Assembly: GCA_027579435.1 (NCBI GenBank)
Contig: JANBPK010000777.1
Span: 83,815 to 147,814 of the forward strand
Length of the DNA: 64,000 nt
Reading direction: 5' to 3'
DNA from: Candolleomyces eurysporus
Taxonomy: Eukaryota; Basidiomycota; Agaricomycetes; Agaricales; Psathyrellaceae
Made by a program: the position numbers and the translations under genes. The first letter of the stretch is position 1, and every line of letters starts with the position of its first letter. Below are positions 1 through 10,858 of the stretch, piece after piece. The notes beneath the pieces are model-generated. The model was not told where the DNA came from and ran no database searches. It saw only the letters and a list, made by a program, of their open reading frames with translations.

Positions 1-490
1 ATAGACCACCTCGTTGCAGGGCTCACACCGAATTTTCGGGTGTGCAGTTGCCCGATGCTACATTAATGAATGCTTTCAATCAGACGGAGCATTGGAGAAA
101 ATCAGAGAAGACGTGCCTCATTGAGTTCAGAATCGTCGCGGAAACCTTTGCCGCACCTCGGACAATTGGGATGATTCGGGGAGCCTCGATAGTGGTCTTC
201 CAGGGCAAACTGGTGCCTGTAAGACCTGTCGCACAGGCCACAGTCAAAAGTTGGGGGATGTTTCGCGGTGACGTGCTACAGGGCAATAATATCCGAGTAA
301 TCAGTGATTCAAGGGTGTAAATCTAAGCGTAGAATCAGGGACGTACTGCGTCGAGGCCTGCGGCACTCGAAAACCGCTTGTCGCATTTTTCGCACATCGG
401 GTGCCAGGCACTAGATGTCTTCAAATGCTGCATGAGGGCTTCTTTATTGCTGAAAACCCTGCTTCCGCAGGGCACACATTCAATCCGCAT
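1..490 (-). CDS. C2H2 zinc-finger protein, 3' end beyond window
   Basis: The minus strand encodes a run of C2H2-like fingers over three exons. Exon 1 (490-347) starts MRIECVPC and holds a C-x2-C...H finger plus a second pair, CEKCDKRF. Exon 2 (275-117) carries CGLCDRSY with its histidines and CPRCGKGF. Exon 3 (57-1) gives HRATAHP and the next finger start CEPCNEVV, then leaves the window. Intron 1 (346-276) is an ordinary gtacgt...ctgtag intron. Intron 2 (116-58) reads best as a GC-AG intron: cutting at GAG|gcacgt restores the histidine pair of finger CPRCGKGF, whereas the nearby GT site leads to a stop. Arrays like this are common in agaricomycetes and usually act as nuclear nucleic-acid binders; the target is unknown. 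The start could lie upstream, since an in-frame ATG exists at 610 and 840-1061 holds a possible finger-like frame. Confidence 0.7.
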
Positions 491-1367
491 TTTGCTCGTG
501 GTATGAGGGGGTAGGGGAGAAGGGAGCATGAGCCCGAGAGTTCTGGACAATGAATGAAACAGGAAGGCTATGTTTGTCGAAAGGCGAAGTACCCCGGGAT
601 GATGGATCACAAGGCGGCCAACATGAGGAGAACACGTTGTAACGGAATGAGGGGTGGCTTTAGATCTAGAGTCGCATCACCTACGTTTAATCCCTCTGAA
701 ATACAGCAGGATTCCAAGAGATCGGGAGTCGGACGGAATTCTTTTATCCACCACATTCAGCTGTTATTTTGCAACAAAGTATTACCATTCCATCCTCGAG
801 ATCGCGATTGGCTCGAGCCTTGGAAAGGGCTGTTTTAACTTACTTTGGTGAGTTTGCGGCGTGTTGATCAAAAGTTTGCCATGAGGCAACCACGCGACTT
901 TGTTTGGGCGCTTCAGGACCCACTGATCGAACAGCGGCGTGAAAGTGATACTGAGCATGATCTTTCCACGTTCGCTTCCCGTACATTTCTCCAGGGCAAG
1001 AAAAGTCAAACCCAGCGAATGTATGACACCCAATTGCGAACGACGTTCGGATGTTCCTCAATTAGTCAGCCGCATTTCTCCGAAAATCAGACCTCGGCAA
1101 CTTCACGTTCGAGAATTGTCACTGTGATTCCAGTCATTCTCGATAATCTGAGAAGTGGTGAATATTATTGAAGCAAATGTGGGTCTCGTTTAGGCTCTAT
1201 CCCCAGCAAACAAGGCCACCACGGGCAAACGTAATTCTCAAGAATCATTGATCATTCAAAAAAGGAAAACAAAGGAAGCTGTTCGCCAATGGCGTTGGGA
1301 AGACTTTAGCAAGAGATTCAAGATGGTGAACGGAGATGTCAAGGAGCAGCGCTCGCAGCCTTCAAAT
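491..1367. other. intergenic, no clear gene
   Basis: Open frames here are short and resemble no family I know. A minus-strand frame at 840-1061 contains a Cys followed by several spaced His residues and might be a further exon of the zinc-finger gene, but no splice path to 490 was found. Confidence 0.35.
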
Positions 1368-2721
1368 TCAGTTTAAAAACTTTCGATAAACGGTGTCCCA
1401 CGCGGTTTTCGCATCGTTTTCAATGACATCCTGAACAGTATTTGTTTTCTGAGGAAGGTTGAATCGAAGAGAACGCGGGTTAGTACTCACCCCGTGGCAT
1501 GGAATAATCCTTTTGAAGTCCCAATCGGAGACTCTTCTTGCATCACGACGCATTGCACTGACAAAAGAGGGTACCATCAGTAAAGTTAACATTCAATGGA
1601 TTTTGAAATACCAACTCCTTATCGACCCCGAGCGCCCAGGCCATATGTGGATAAGCCCAAGATTTTGGGTTGAATCGACTCAGCGCCGAAAGGATGGGCG
1701 TAGACTGGGCTTTCGAATACTGTTTGAAGGGCTCAGCGAAAACGTTCGGGAGAAGAAGCCAATGACATGACTTACTTGTTCTGTCGGTGGAAGGTTCATC
1801 AGTAGATCTGCTTGAATTAGGGATTTTGAGTCCTTGTGATAGAACGCGACGTCCTTGTTCTGAAATCCCGAAAAGTAGCTAAGCATCTAGATCAGAACAC
1901 GAATGCAGCGGGCCGGAGAGTGAAAACACACCAATGCTCAATCTGTACACGAATGAAACAGCCCGATTCTCCTTCAGAAATGCAACGGATGGTTGGAAAT
2001 GGTCTAGACGCACCTCTTCTTCGAACCCGTAGCGAGTATCCGAAGGATCGCGACCCCAAGCTACCTTTACGCATTAGAAGTCGGAAGCTGCAAAAAATCA
2101 TGTTCACGCACCTCCATCAAACGTTAGATTTGCACCTGTCTTCGAGACATTTGCAATGGCCTCGGAAGGTGCGATTAATTTAGCAGTGGGATATTCCTTT
2201 TTGTATTGTTCTATGTAGAATGTCAGATTTCCTTGCACACCAGGCGACAATTTACCCCCTCACCAAGGAACAAATAATGGACTGCATCGGCGCCTACGAT
2301 GTACCTTTCCAATAAGGACGAGTTAGCTCGTGCGCCGTGGGCGCATGGGCGCGATTTCCAAGGTCGCGGGAATCCAGACCTCAAACTTACCGAACTGGTC
2401 CCAACTTCTCAATCGTAGTCTTGGTTTCCGTGTCTAATGCTGTCGATGCCAGAATCCACACCCCTCCGTCGCGAAGCTTAATTGCCGTAGAGCGCCCTCC
2501 AACCGGGAATAAGCCAAATCGCGAGAACGGTCTTCAAGACCCAGGAACCAGGCTCAAAATGTCAGTCGGGATGGCAGGAAAGCGTAAGGTGTCTCACCTT
2601 GAGAAAATCCACACGCCGTTTGTCACCTTGAGTAATAGAAGTTGTTCATCAGTTCGCCGCAGCATCATTGAATATTGGGTGCCAAATGTGTTCCTACCTC
2701 TCGAATGACGGTTTCAGACAT
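1368..2721 (-). CDS. DUF4336 domain protein
   Basis: This is a many-exon gene whose spliced reading gives the whole DUF4336 fold, a family remotely related to metallo-beta-lactamase-type hydrolases. It starts MSETVIRE at 2721. Diagnostic stretches in order are FPVGGRSTAIKL, GGVWILAST, LGPVRYIVGADAVHY, GRDPSDTRYGFEEE, IEHCYFSGFQNKDVAF, KSLIQADLLMNLPPTEQYS, AMRRDARRVSDWDFKRI, IPCHGDVIE and the end TVYRKFLN. Every join keeps frame across introns of roughly 40-75 bp (for example gtgagtactaac...cag just before DVIEND), so the gene looks intact although each exon alone is short. His and Asp residues in VGADAVH and PCHGDVIE are the likely metal-ligand positions. Family members are uncharacterised; a hydrolase role is inference only. 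The neighbours give no functional hint. Confidence 0.82.
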
Positions 2722-3714
2722 GTTGTTTGAGCGGATATGGTGAAAGTTGTGAGCAAGCCAGCAAACACCTGCCAATTCCCGACTCTACGCGAAATGACCC
2801 CATGCTTACTCCGCATGACGGTGACGTCACTGAAAGCGTTTATGTACTAGTGGTCTCGATCACGATTAGCGCCCGATGTCATCAAATGTACTAGGCGAGA
2901 GGCTAGAATGAGTATACTTTAATGTCCGGACTCGTGGTACTTCTTGTGCCTGGCCCATGCATCTGGAGATGTTTGAACCAGCTCCACTGTCGTAGTTTAT
3001 AGTTTTGAGAATGGAGCTTCCTTCTTCAAACTCGGGGCCGTTGAGCGTAATTCCTGAATTTGTCGAGCAGTTGGTTTTGGCCAGCGCCGAGATCACCGTT
3101 AATATACGCTATTAAAACGGTCAAAGTGCGCTGAAGCACTCGAATGAGGCAGGTCCTAACTTCCAGTTTCAAGTATTGTGAACGCTCAACGTCCCAGTTA
3201 GGGTCTTCCTGGTCCCAAAGTAACCGAATTCAAAGATCAGCATGACATTCAAAGTTCTAGAACGACTATTCAAAGTAACTCAGAGTACGCATCTTTCGTT
3301 CTCGAAGTCTTCGAGAAGATTTCGAAACTTCTCATGGATACCGGGGCCGTCTGTAGATCAGTCCTACGTAAGTAAGCTTATCCGAGGGAGGACGTCTGTA
3401 CGGCAGATGAGCCTGATAGAATCGTCCTTCCAAGACTGGCTACCAGTCCACATACGGGGACCATCCAATCGACAGATGCTGGTCAAAGGGCAAGAGCCCA
3501 AAATTGTGCAATCAAGAGGCACTTATCCAAGCGCATTGGGGCATAAGAGCAACCGGCCTCGATCGTCTACTCGTACGGTTGCATCCACACACAAAAGGCG
3601 AGAAAACGGTCGCATTAGTCAATATGTAGTACACTAGAATACAACAAACAATACGCGCTCAGAGAAGCAGTAGCACCAACCCAGAATCACCCCAGAGTAC
3701 TGTATCTAACCATC
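2722..3714. other. unassigned region with one coding-like exon
   Basis: On the plus strand 3202-3367 is open between a ttag acceptor and a gtaagt donor. It encodes about 55 residues ending YASFVLEVFEKISKLL then MDTGAVCRSVL. The DTGA motif recalls retropepsin-type aspartic proteases, but no flanking protease or reverse transcriptase sequence follows. A minus-strand frame (3096-2866) and a plus frame (3242-3637) are open but unrecognised. I could not assemble a gene. Confidence 0.3.
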
Positions 3715-6700
3715 CTAAAGTTCCTCGTTATTCGCTCTCTTCAAGGTATCCTGCCAATCCAATCCAAGCTTGGCCAACGTTTTGCTGCGAGCTGCATCGT
3801 CTGAGTGTCAGTAAAAGAACAAGAGTAAGTGGAGGGAGAGACGCACCGAATATAGACAGAACATCTTTCAACAAATCTCGTCGAGGAATCCCACATATCG
3901 TAGCAGGAACATTATCCTCCCTCCCAGGCCGCCTGGGGAACAGAAAGAAAAACCAAGACAGAAAATAAATGAGCACACAGAATCCACGAAAACGAAAGGA
4001 AGCTAACGCACCAATAAACAGGCCCAAACAGCTCCTTAATCAACTCCTCCGCCTTCGCCCTAAACCCCTCGTCCGCGATCTTCTTCGCATACAGCAGGAC
4101 AACCTGCCTATACTCCGCACTACTATCCAACAACTTGATCGCATGCATCCTCGTCTCGAGGTGCCCCAACGTAATCGCCGTACTCCACCACGCCGGGTGC
4201 GAAGCAGCACTGGCACTAGCGTTATTGATGGCATCCGAAAGGCTAAAGTTTTTGTCGTCGCCGTTGAGCATGTACTCGGTGAGTGTCATAACTCCGCGTA
4301 TCGACTGCGCAGCTCTCGCTCGGCCGTGCCAGGAATCCGAGTTCTCGGCCCACCAGCGTTCGGTGACTTTGATGAAGGACAAGAGGTTGGGATCGTATGA
4401 ATAGACAACGCCGTTGGATATGTGGATAATGGGAGACCCGTTTGGCGAGACGGTGGCGCTCAGGATGGTGTGGTTCGGGGAAGTGGATATTAGAGGTGCA
4501 AGAGAGGCGGGTGCGAAGCATGCTTTTTGTTGTTTGACGTTCCTGTTGGACAATGGTGCTTGTTAGACAACGGTTTGCTCGAGTATGGTGAAAAAATTGG
4601 ACTTACCAGCAATAGAGCTGACCGGAGGATGTTATAGCCATCAGAGCCTGCTTGTTGGCATCGACGACCGATACAGCAGATCCCAGACTCAGAGGCGGCA
4701 AAAGTCTAAAGGTATGAATGATTAGTTTTTGGACAACGTTTCCGACAGGATGAGCAACATACCTTCTGCCTGTATGCGAGTAAACGTTCAAAGTTCCATC
4801 CTGCGACGCAACAGCACAGAAAAAGGGTGTCGCTTTCAAAGCGATCACAGGTGACGGAAGGAAATCGAGCCATTGAACCTGCTTCCCGCTAACGAGCGAA
4901 ACCTCAGTGGTATCTACAACGGACGACAGTCAGTTTAGCGCCACAGCAAATAAACAAAGTAAAATACAACTCACGGTCCTCCTCACTATTCCTGACTTCT
5001 AAAAGCAAATCCGAGTCTTCCACCTCTGACTTCAAATACGAGAGTAGCGGCAAAGCAGGCAGCAGAGAACCCAGCTGCTGAACCGCGATATGATTCTGCG
5101 CCGGTGCAGCGCTTGCCCCGCCCCAATTCCCCAGCTGTTTCACCGGGCCTGGCGGCTCAACCTTCCTATCACCACCCAACGTCCTTCCAATCCTCGCAAC
5201 AGACATCGTGTCGTCCGACATCTTCCTCTTGCCCCTCGCCGAGATGCTCCCATCCCCACCAAACGAGTCAATCGGAACGTCCAAATCCATCGGACCGCCG
5301 TTCTTGACCCAACTATGGGGCGGCTCATAAGGCTGTTCAGCAGGCATCGGGAATCCAAAGCTCGAGGTCGGCGGGGCCTTTGACGATGTGGTAATCTGTG
5401 TAAGCGGGGCCCGTTTCGAGAGGGGTTGTGCCGTCGAGATGGACTGTGAAGGACCCCCTGCTGACGGAATAGCAGCAGAGTTCGGGACCAAGGTCACACG
5501 CTTCTTCTTCCCCCGCCTTGCCACCAGCTGATTCACCTCTTCGCCATGAACCACCGTCTTCGTAACCTCGATATTGGTGCGGGACGGCGAAGGCGGAGGC
5601 GTGGGGTGCTTGGTGTCGATGTGCGAGTATCCGTGTGGCGGAGGTGGTAAGGTAAACCCGAACTTTGAAAGGTACTGCTCCTGGACGGAGTGCGGGGCGA
5701 TGCCTTCCAATTCCTCCGATGTGAAGTTGAAAACGGCAATAGTACCATCTGAGGAAGCGGCGTAGAGTGTCAAGCCGTCCCAAGACCAGCTCAAGTCCAT
5801 GATCTGTCGATCAAACACCTCTTTTGCCACAATGAGAGGCCGTGCAGACTTGGTTTGCCACACAGAGACGGACCTGTCATCGGCACCAAGGGCGACGACG
5901 GAACAGATGTTGGACGTGGAAACTGGTGCCGAGGAGTTGCGGAGGAAGATGTGAGGGTTGTACGTCGCCACTTCAACGGTGTTTTCATGACCCACTAAGC
6001 TGATATCGGACGTCCAGGTATTGCGGGTAATGACAGCGGCGATGAACACGAATCCTTTGTTGTTGGTGGCATTCGAGGCGGTGATGTGAGCGCCGTCTGG
6101 AGACCAACTGTAAGCGAACCTGAGTAGCCGTACGCCAGTCATGGGCGGGGGGCACATACCTCAACCGGCGGAAGAATGTACTCCCAGGAGAATCCTCAAA
6201 TGGTTTGGTGACTTCGGCTTCGAGAGACCAATCAGTCGTTCTCCATATCTTGACGGTTTTGTCGTCAGACTGTGTCGCCAGGAACTCTCCGACAGGGTCC
6301 CAACACACACCCTTGACAAAGCCTTGGTGTTGTTCGAGCTTGCGAACGCACTCTAAACGCACGATAAGTAACGTTTGAGAGCAATGCCACGCCACTCACC
6401 CAGAGTGTAACCGTCCCATATGATGACCTTGGAATCCAATCCTACTGATGCGAGATATCGGTCCGCCGGTGACCATCCGATGTCGGTAACGTCTGCGAGA
6501 GTCGTCAGCACCTCTGGATTAGCGTTGGAGGACGCGTCACTCACCACTGTCGTGTCCTGGGAGCCGCTTCAGTGGCTTCCAGCCCTCAACGTTGATTTCG
6601 TCTGACCCCCAGACTTTTCCCCGAGCATTCCTGTGTAACCGGGCTGAGCACGCACACCTCTCAACACCACAAACCCTCCACTCACGGATCCATATCCCAA

Positions 6701-7008
6701 ATCATAACTATCTCGTCGTCGCTGCCACTAGCCAGCCACCTCCCATTGTGCGCCCACCTCACAACCAAGACCGGACCGGTGTGCATGGTGAGTGTGCATA
6801 GCGATTTTGGTGGTCGTCCGGAGGCTTCAGAGGCTGGATTCAGGATGGGCTTGGTACTCCAAATGCGAATTTTTGCGTCTAGACCGCCTGTGGCAATCCT
6901 TGAGCCGTCGGGGTGTACATGAACCGAGAAAATTGAGAGTCGTTTTGCACTGGCGTCGGCCTTGGAAGAATCATTGTGCATTACCCATGCTGGTTTGGTG
7001 AAATGCAT
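3715..7008 (-). CDS. HIR1: HIR1/HIRA histone chaperone
   Basis: This gene encodes the WD40 subunit of the HIR complex, which deposits H3-H4 independently of replication and represses histone genes in the nucleus. It starts MHFTKPAWVMHND at 7008, close to the HIRA N-terminus. WD repeats follow over several exons: RIATGGLDAKIRIWS, RWLASGSDDEIVMIWD, RYLASVGLDSKVIIWDG, GEFLATQSDDKTVKIW, HITASNATNNKG, then ALGADDRSVSVWQTKSARPL and YAASSDGTIAVFNF. A low-complexity linker holds the basic patch ARRGKKKRVTLV, the likely Asf1-binding B region. The C-terminal half (4903 to the end) matches the HIRA C-terminal domain, with ASQDGTLNVYSHTGRR, YVVLLYAKK-type helices and the end KTLAKLGLDWQDTLKRA, stopping at 3715. 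Splice joins are consistent and no lesion was seen. It is transcribed away from the MFS gene. Confidence 0.9.
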
Positions 7009-7899
7009 TTTCCGGGTGGAGAGCCGATGGCAGACGCCCTGAATACACGCAATAGAGGCCTATCAGAGATAATTGCAGGGCCTTGTCGTCAGTGCAGTCC
7101 AGGATGGCGAAAGGAGAGGAGTAAGTCCGTTTTTGGCAGTCCCAACCAACACATTCATCAATCTCGCGCCAAATTAGGCACCAATGCCACCTTGTTTCTT
7201 CCTCCCACAACATATCTCCAGAGCTTGCGCAATATCTCCTCTTCCGTCTTTCAAAATCAACTTCATATTGTCTATCCATTATATTCCCCGAGGTTCTCGA
7301 TCGAGCCTTCTTTTAGGCGTCATTTCATCAGAAATCGCGCAGTCTGCGCCAGTAGCGAATGCGATACGCTGCGTTGCAAATCGAGGAACTGTTCAGCCGG
7401 AAAGTGAGGTACTAAGTGTCCTGACTACCAGCTCAAGCAAGACCGGAAGAAACCCATGAAAAATGCATCCTATACCTTATGTTCTGGAGTTGAGCACCAT
7501 GCTTCGCTCCTGTAGCGAATGGTTCCTTGAATTCGAATGTGTTCACGGCATTCGAACCCCTCCAGCATCGCCTTGATACCGTCTTATCGCTGTCTAAATG
7601 GATTCGGTTGGCCAACCGATCTTCCTCCCCTCATTTTTAAGCCCGTTGCGCCATTCGTGGATCCCGCTGCACCATAGGGGAGTTTGACTGCCAGGAACCA
7701 CCAGGAGTTCCACCACCGATCCAACGGCCGATTCCATTACCATCAGGAGCCAGAAAATGGTGTGCTGGATGCTTAGCCATTAGCCATCCTGTCGCATTCC
7801 CTCTTGGAACTGAATTATAAGAAGCTCGTCTCGAGAGCTGAAGAAACCCCAAGAAGCTCCAAGTCAGCTTGTCCCTGCGCGCCATTCGACGCCATCTCC
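7009..7899. promoter_or_regulatory. divergent intergenic region, HIR1 / MFS transporter
   Basis: About 890 bp separate the HIR1 start on the minus strand and the MFS start on the plus strand, so both promoters must lie here. No gene or RNA was recognised. An in-frame ATG at 7804 upstream of the chosen MFS start would add 32 residues unlike a transporter N-terminus. Confidence 0.4.
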
Positions 7900-10372
7900 A
7901 TGACTTCTTCTTCGCCCACTGAAAAGGTCTCTGACAAGGCTAGAGGCAGTAAGAGCTCTTCTCTTACTAATCTTAGCGATGAGAAGGCTCCCGTAAAGGT
8001 CGATTCCAGGAAGGTCTCTACCGACGACTTGGTTGATGAAGAGCCTACCCCCTTCCGTTGGTCTGACTGGATCTTCCGTCGCAAGGGAGGTCCAAGAGAT
8101 GCCAATGCTATCTCCACTCGTCGATCGGTCTACGACGATCCCGTTCTCGCAAAGCACTATTGGCCCAAGGACTCTTACGAGAACACCCATCGGTTTGACC
8201 CCGACGCACGTTGGACGTATGCGGAAGAAAGGGTACGAGATTCTGTTCCGTTCTTATTCACCGCTGACCGAACTTTGTCTCTAGAAACTGGTTCGCAAGA
8301 TCGATTGGAAGGTCATGCTATGGGGTTAGTTTACTCATCCCCTTCGCCTCATCTCCCTTTTTGACACGACTTTCCATAGCCGCAATCTCGTTCTCGGCCT
8401 TGAACTTGGATCGTGGAAACCTCAGCCAGGCCAACACGGACAATTTCTTACCAGATTTGAAAATGACTACCAACGGTACGCGTCTACCCAGCCTTCAGTG
8501 AAGCAAGCAAGTATATTGACACCGTTCATCAGACTTCAACTTGGGTAACAGTATATTCCGGCTTGCGTTCTTGTCTGCCGAGCTCCCATCTCAAATTGTC
8601 TCGAAGAGGGTGAGTTTATCCCAACCCTTCTCTCTTCCCATGTACCTAACGCATCTTGAACCTCCAGCTGGGTCCCGACGTCTGGATTCCGATCCAAATG
8701 TGTGGATGGTCGATTCTAACCATGGGTCAATTCTGGCTGAGCGGACGGACGTCGTTCCTGGTCTGCCGTGCACTTCTCGGGTACGTTCGATTCCTGTTTT
8801 TCTCGTTGCTCGCACGTCCTAATCCTCGTGAAGCTTCATGCAGGGCGGGTTCATTCCTGACTTGATCCTCTATATGTCGTGTACGTTGCTATCGCTCGGC
8901 TTTGGCAACGTCTACTGACTGACATTCTGTTATAATCAGACTTTTACACGAAGAACGAATTGCCTCTGCGTCTATCGCTCTTCTGGATCTCGATGCATGT
9001 CTGCACTATCCTGGGTAGCTTCATTGCCTTTGGCGTCCTTCGTATGCGAGGTGTCCTAGGTCGAGAAGGATGGAGGTATGTCGAGCCTTCCTCTCTCTCC
9101 AAACCGCCCTTATCTCTGACACCGTCCCTACTTAGATGGCTTTTCTTGGTCGAAGGTGGCATCACACTTCTGATCGGTATCGCGACATTCTTCAAGATGC
9201 CTCCTGGACCTACCCAGACGAGGACTTGGTTCAGGCCTAAAGGATGGTTTACAGAACGAGAGGAGGTCATCGCTGTGTCTCGCATCCTTCGTGATGACCC
9301 AACCAAATGTGACATGCATAACAGAGAGGCCTTGACCATCAGGAAGCTCTGGCGTGCGCTCTGTGATTACGACCTTTGGCCTTTGTACATCATGTAAGTG
9401 GTGCCTGTGATTTCTACAGTCAGGGTTTAATTTTCCGTCCGTTTTATAGCGGCCTTCTGTTTGGTATTCCAGCTGCTCCTCCCGCTCAATATCTGACCCT
9501 TTCGCTCCGTAACCTTGGGTATGGTTCAACTGGCTTCACACCGTACTGAGACTAACTTTCTCGAGTTCAGATTCAACACCTTCGAAACTAACTTGTTGAC
9601 TATTCCTTCGAGTGTTGCGACTATCATCACCATGTGGCTTATCGCCGTCGTCTCGGAGACCGTGCACGACAGAGCCTTTGTCTCTATGACCGAAGATATC
9701 TGGTGCTTGCCCTTCTTGATTGCCCTTCGATTGCTTCCGAATAGCCCTAACCCGTGGATTTTCTATGTGAGTCCTTCCGTTACCCTTCTTGTCCCCTCTC
9801 CTGGTCTCCCTCTCTCCGTCGTGATCATTGGCTAACCGCGGGTTGGTTCCGTTTCCCAGGGTTTGGCCACCGCTCTCCTCTCATACCCCTACACCCACCC
9901 CATCCAAGTCGGCTGGTGCTCTCGAAACGCCGGTGGTGTAGCCAGCCGAACCGTGAACGCCTCGCTCTACAACATGTTCGTCCAGGCTTCGGGTATCATC
10001 TCGTCCAACATCTACCGGAAAGACGATGCTCCCATGTGTACGTTACCATCTTCTCTGCTTTCTATGGTGTAATACCCAGCTGACGTCGGGACTTTACAGA
10101 CCGTCGCGGTAACAGCTGGCTGATCGGTGTATGCGCGTTCAACTGCTTCATCCTCTACCCCGGCGTCAAAGCCTACTATATCTGGAGAAACCGTAGCAGG
10201 GACCAGATTTGGGATGCTATGACATCTGAGGTTCGTCTCTTCCGCTTTTCTTCACTCTGTGAGGCGCCCAGCTCATAACTCCGTCCTTCTTTCTCTACAG
10301 CAAAAGTCGGAGTACCTCGCCACGACGAAAGACAGGGGCAACAGGCGCTTGGACTTCCGCTTCGCTCATTAA
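7900..10372 (+). CDS. MFS transporter, allantoate/pantothenate permease type
   Basis: This gene encodes a major-facilitator membrane transporter of the anion:cation symporter family (DAL5/FEN2-like), which imports small organic anions such as allantoate, pantothenate or vitamin derivatives. The start [12 protein letters not shown] opens a long hydrophilic cytoplasmic tail. The core begins [10 protein letters not shown], then [20 protein letters not shown] (first helices, with the family's NLDRGN motif) and [13 protein letters not shown]. Further segments are [33 protein letters not shown], the ERE..SRILRDD loop, LWPLYIIGLLFGIP and [13 protein letters not shown]. It ends [27 protein letters not shown] and a basic tail RRLDFRFAH. 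About twelve introns keep frame throughout. The substrate cannot be read from sequence. Its last three exons and 3' flank are duplicated at 14876-15745. Confidence 0.88.
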
Positions 10373-10858
10373 ATCACGATTTCCTACGTTTCTTATTTCC
10401 TTACTCTGTAGATTGATTGACAATCTTCTCGCCTGTCTTTTCTTAACGGTCGATAATGTTATGCAATGTCTCGATGTGTCCGTCTGACTGATGATTCAGG
10501 GTTTACCGTCACCGGATGGTCTCTTTATGTACATGCTCGGCCTGTTCTCCTGCGCTCGGCTTCCTCGCTTCATGTAACATACATATAACTCGAATTTTAT
10601 TATTTTGCACACAGCTTTCTCATCAGTTGGCTTTGACCCAACTTGACGATCCCCCTTAATGTACCCGCTGCGGTGCACCTGTAGCCAGTCAAAATTCGAG
10701 GCAAAGTCCAACATTTCGAGGTGAGGCATAATATACATTTAAACACGTTCTACTCGAAAACCATACAATACAAGTACAAGCGATACCTAAAGTAAGAGAG
10801 TTCGAAACGACGAGGCTGCCGTACCGCTTTCGAACACTCAACCCCAAGTCCATACAAT
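10373..10858. repeat. MFS 3' flank, source copy of a duplicated segment
   Basis: This convergent intergenic stretch lies between the MFS stop and the stop of the minus-strand P-loop gene. Almost all of it to about 10820 recurs, with small differences, at 15329-15745. The part next to the P-loop gene, including gaggcataatatacatt and gttcgaaacgacgaggctgcc, also recurs in altered form at about 22080-22223 downstream of the second P-loop gene. Confidence 0.7.

Noticed and set aside
3202..3367. Retrotransposon protease
   Set aside because: DTGA stands alone; no reverse transcriptase, integrase, zinc knuckle or LTR is visible in the flanks.
7540..7570. tRNA-like T-arm (ggcattcgaacccctcc)
   Set aside because: No acceptor, D or anticodon stems could be paired around it on either strand.
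7804..7899. N-terminal extension of the MFS transporter
   Set aside because: In frame, but the added residues (MELNYKKLVSRAEE and on) are unlike the family and the ATG at 7900 begins a typical hydrophilic head.
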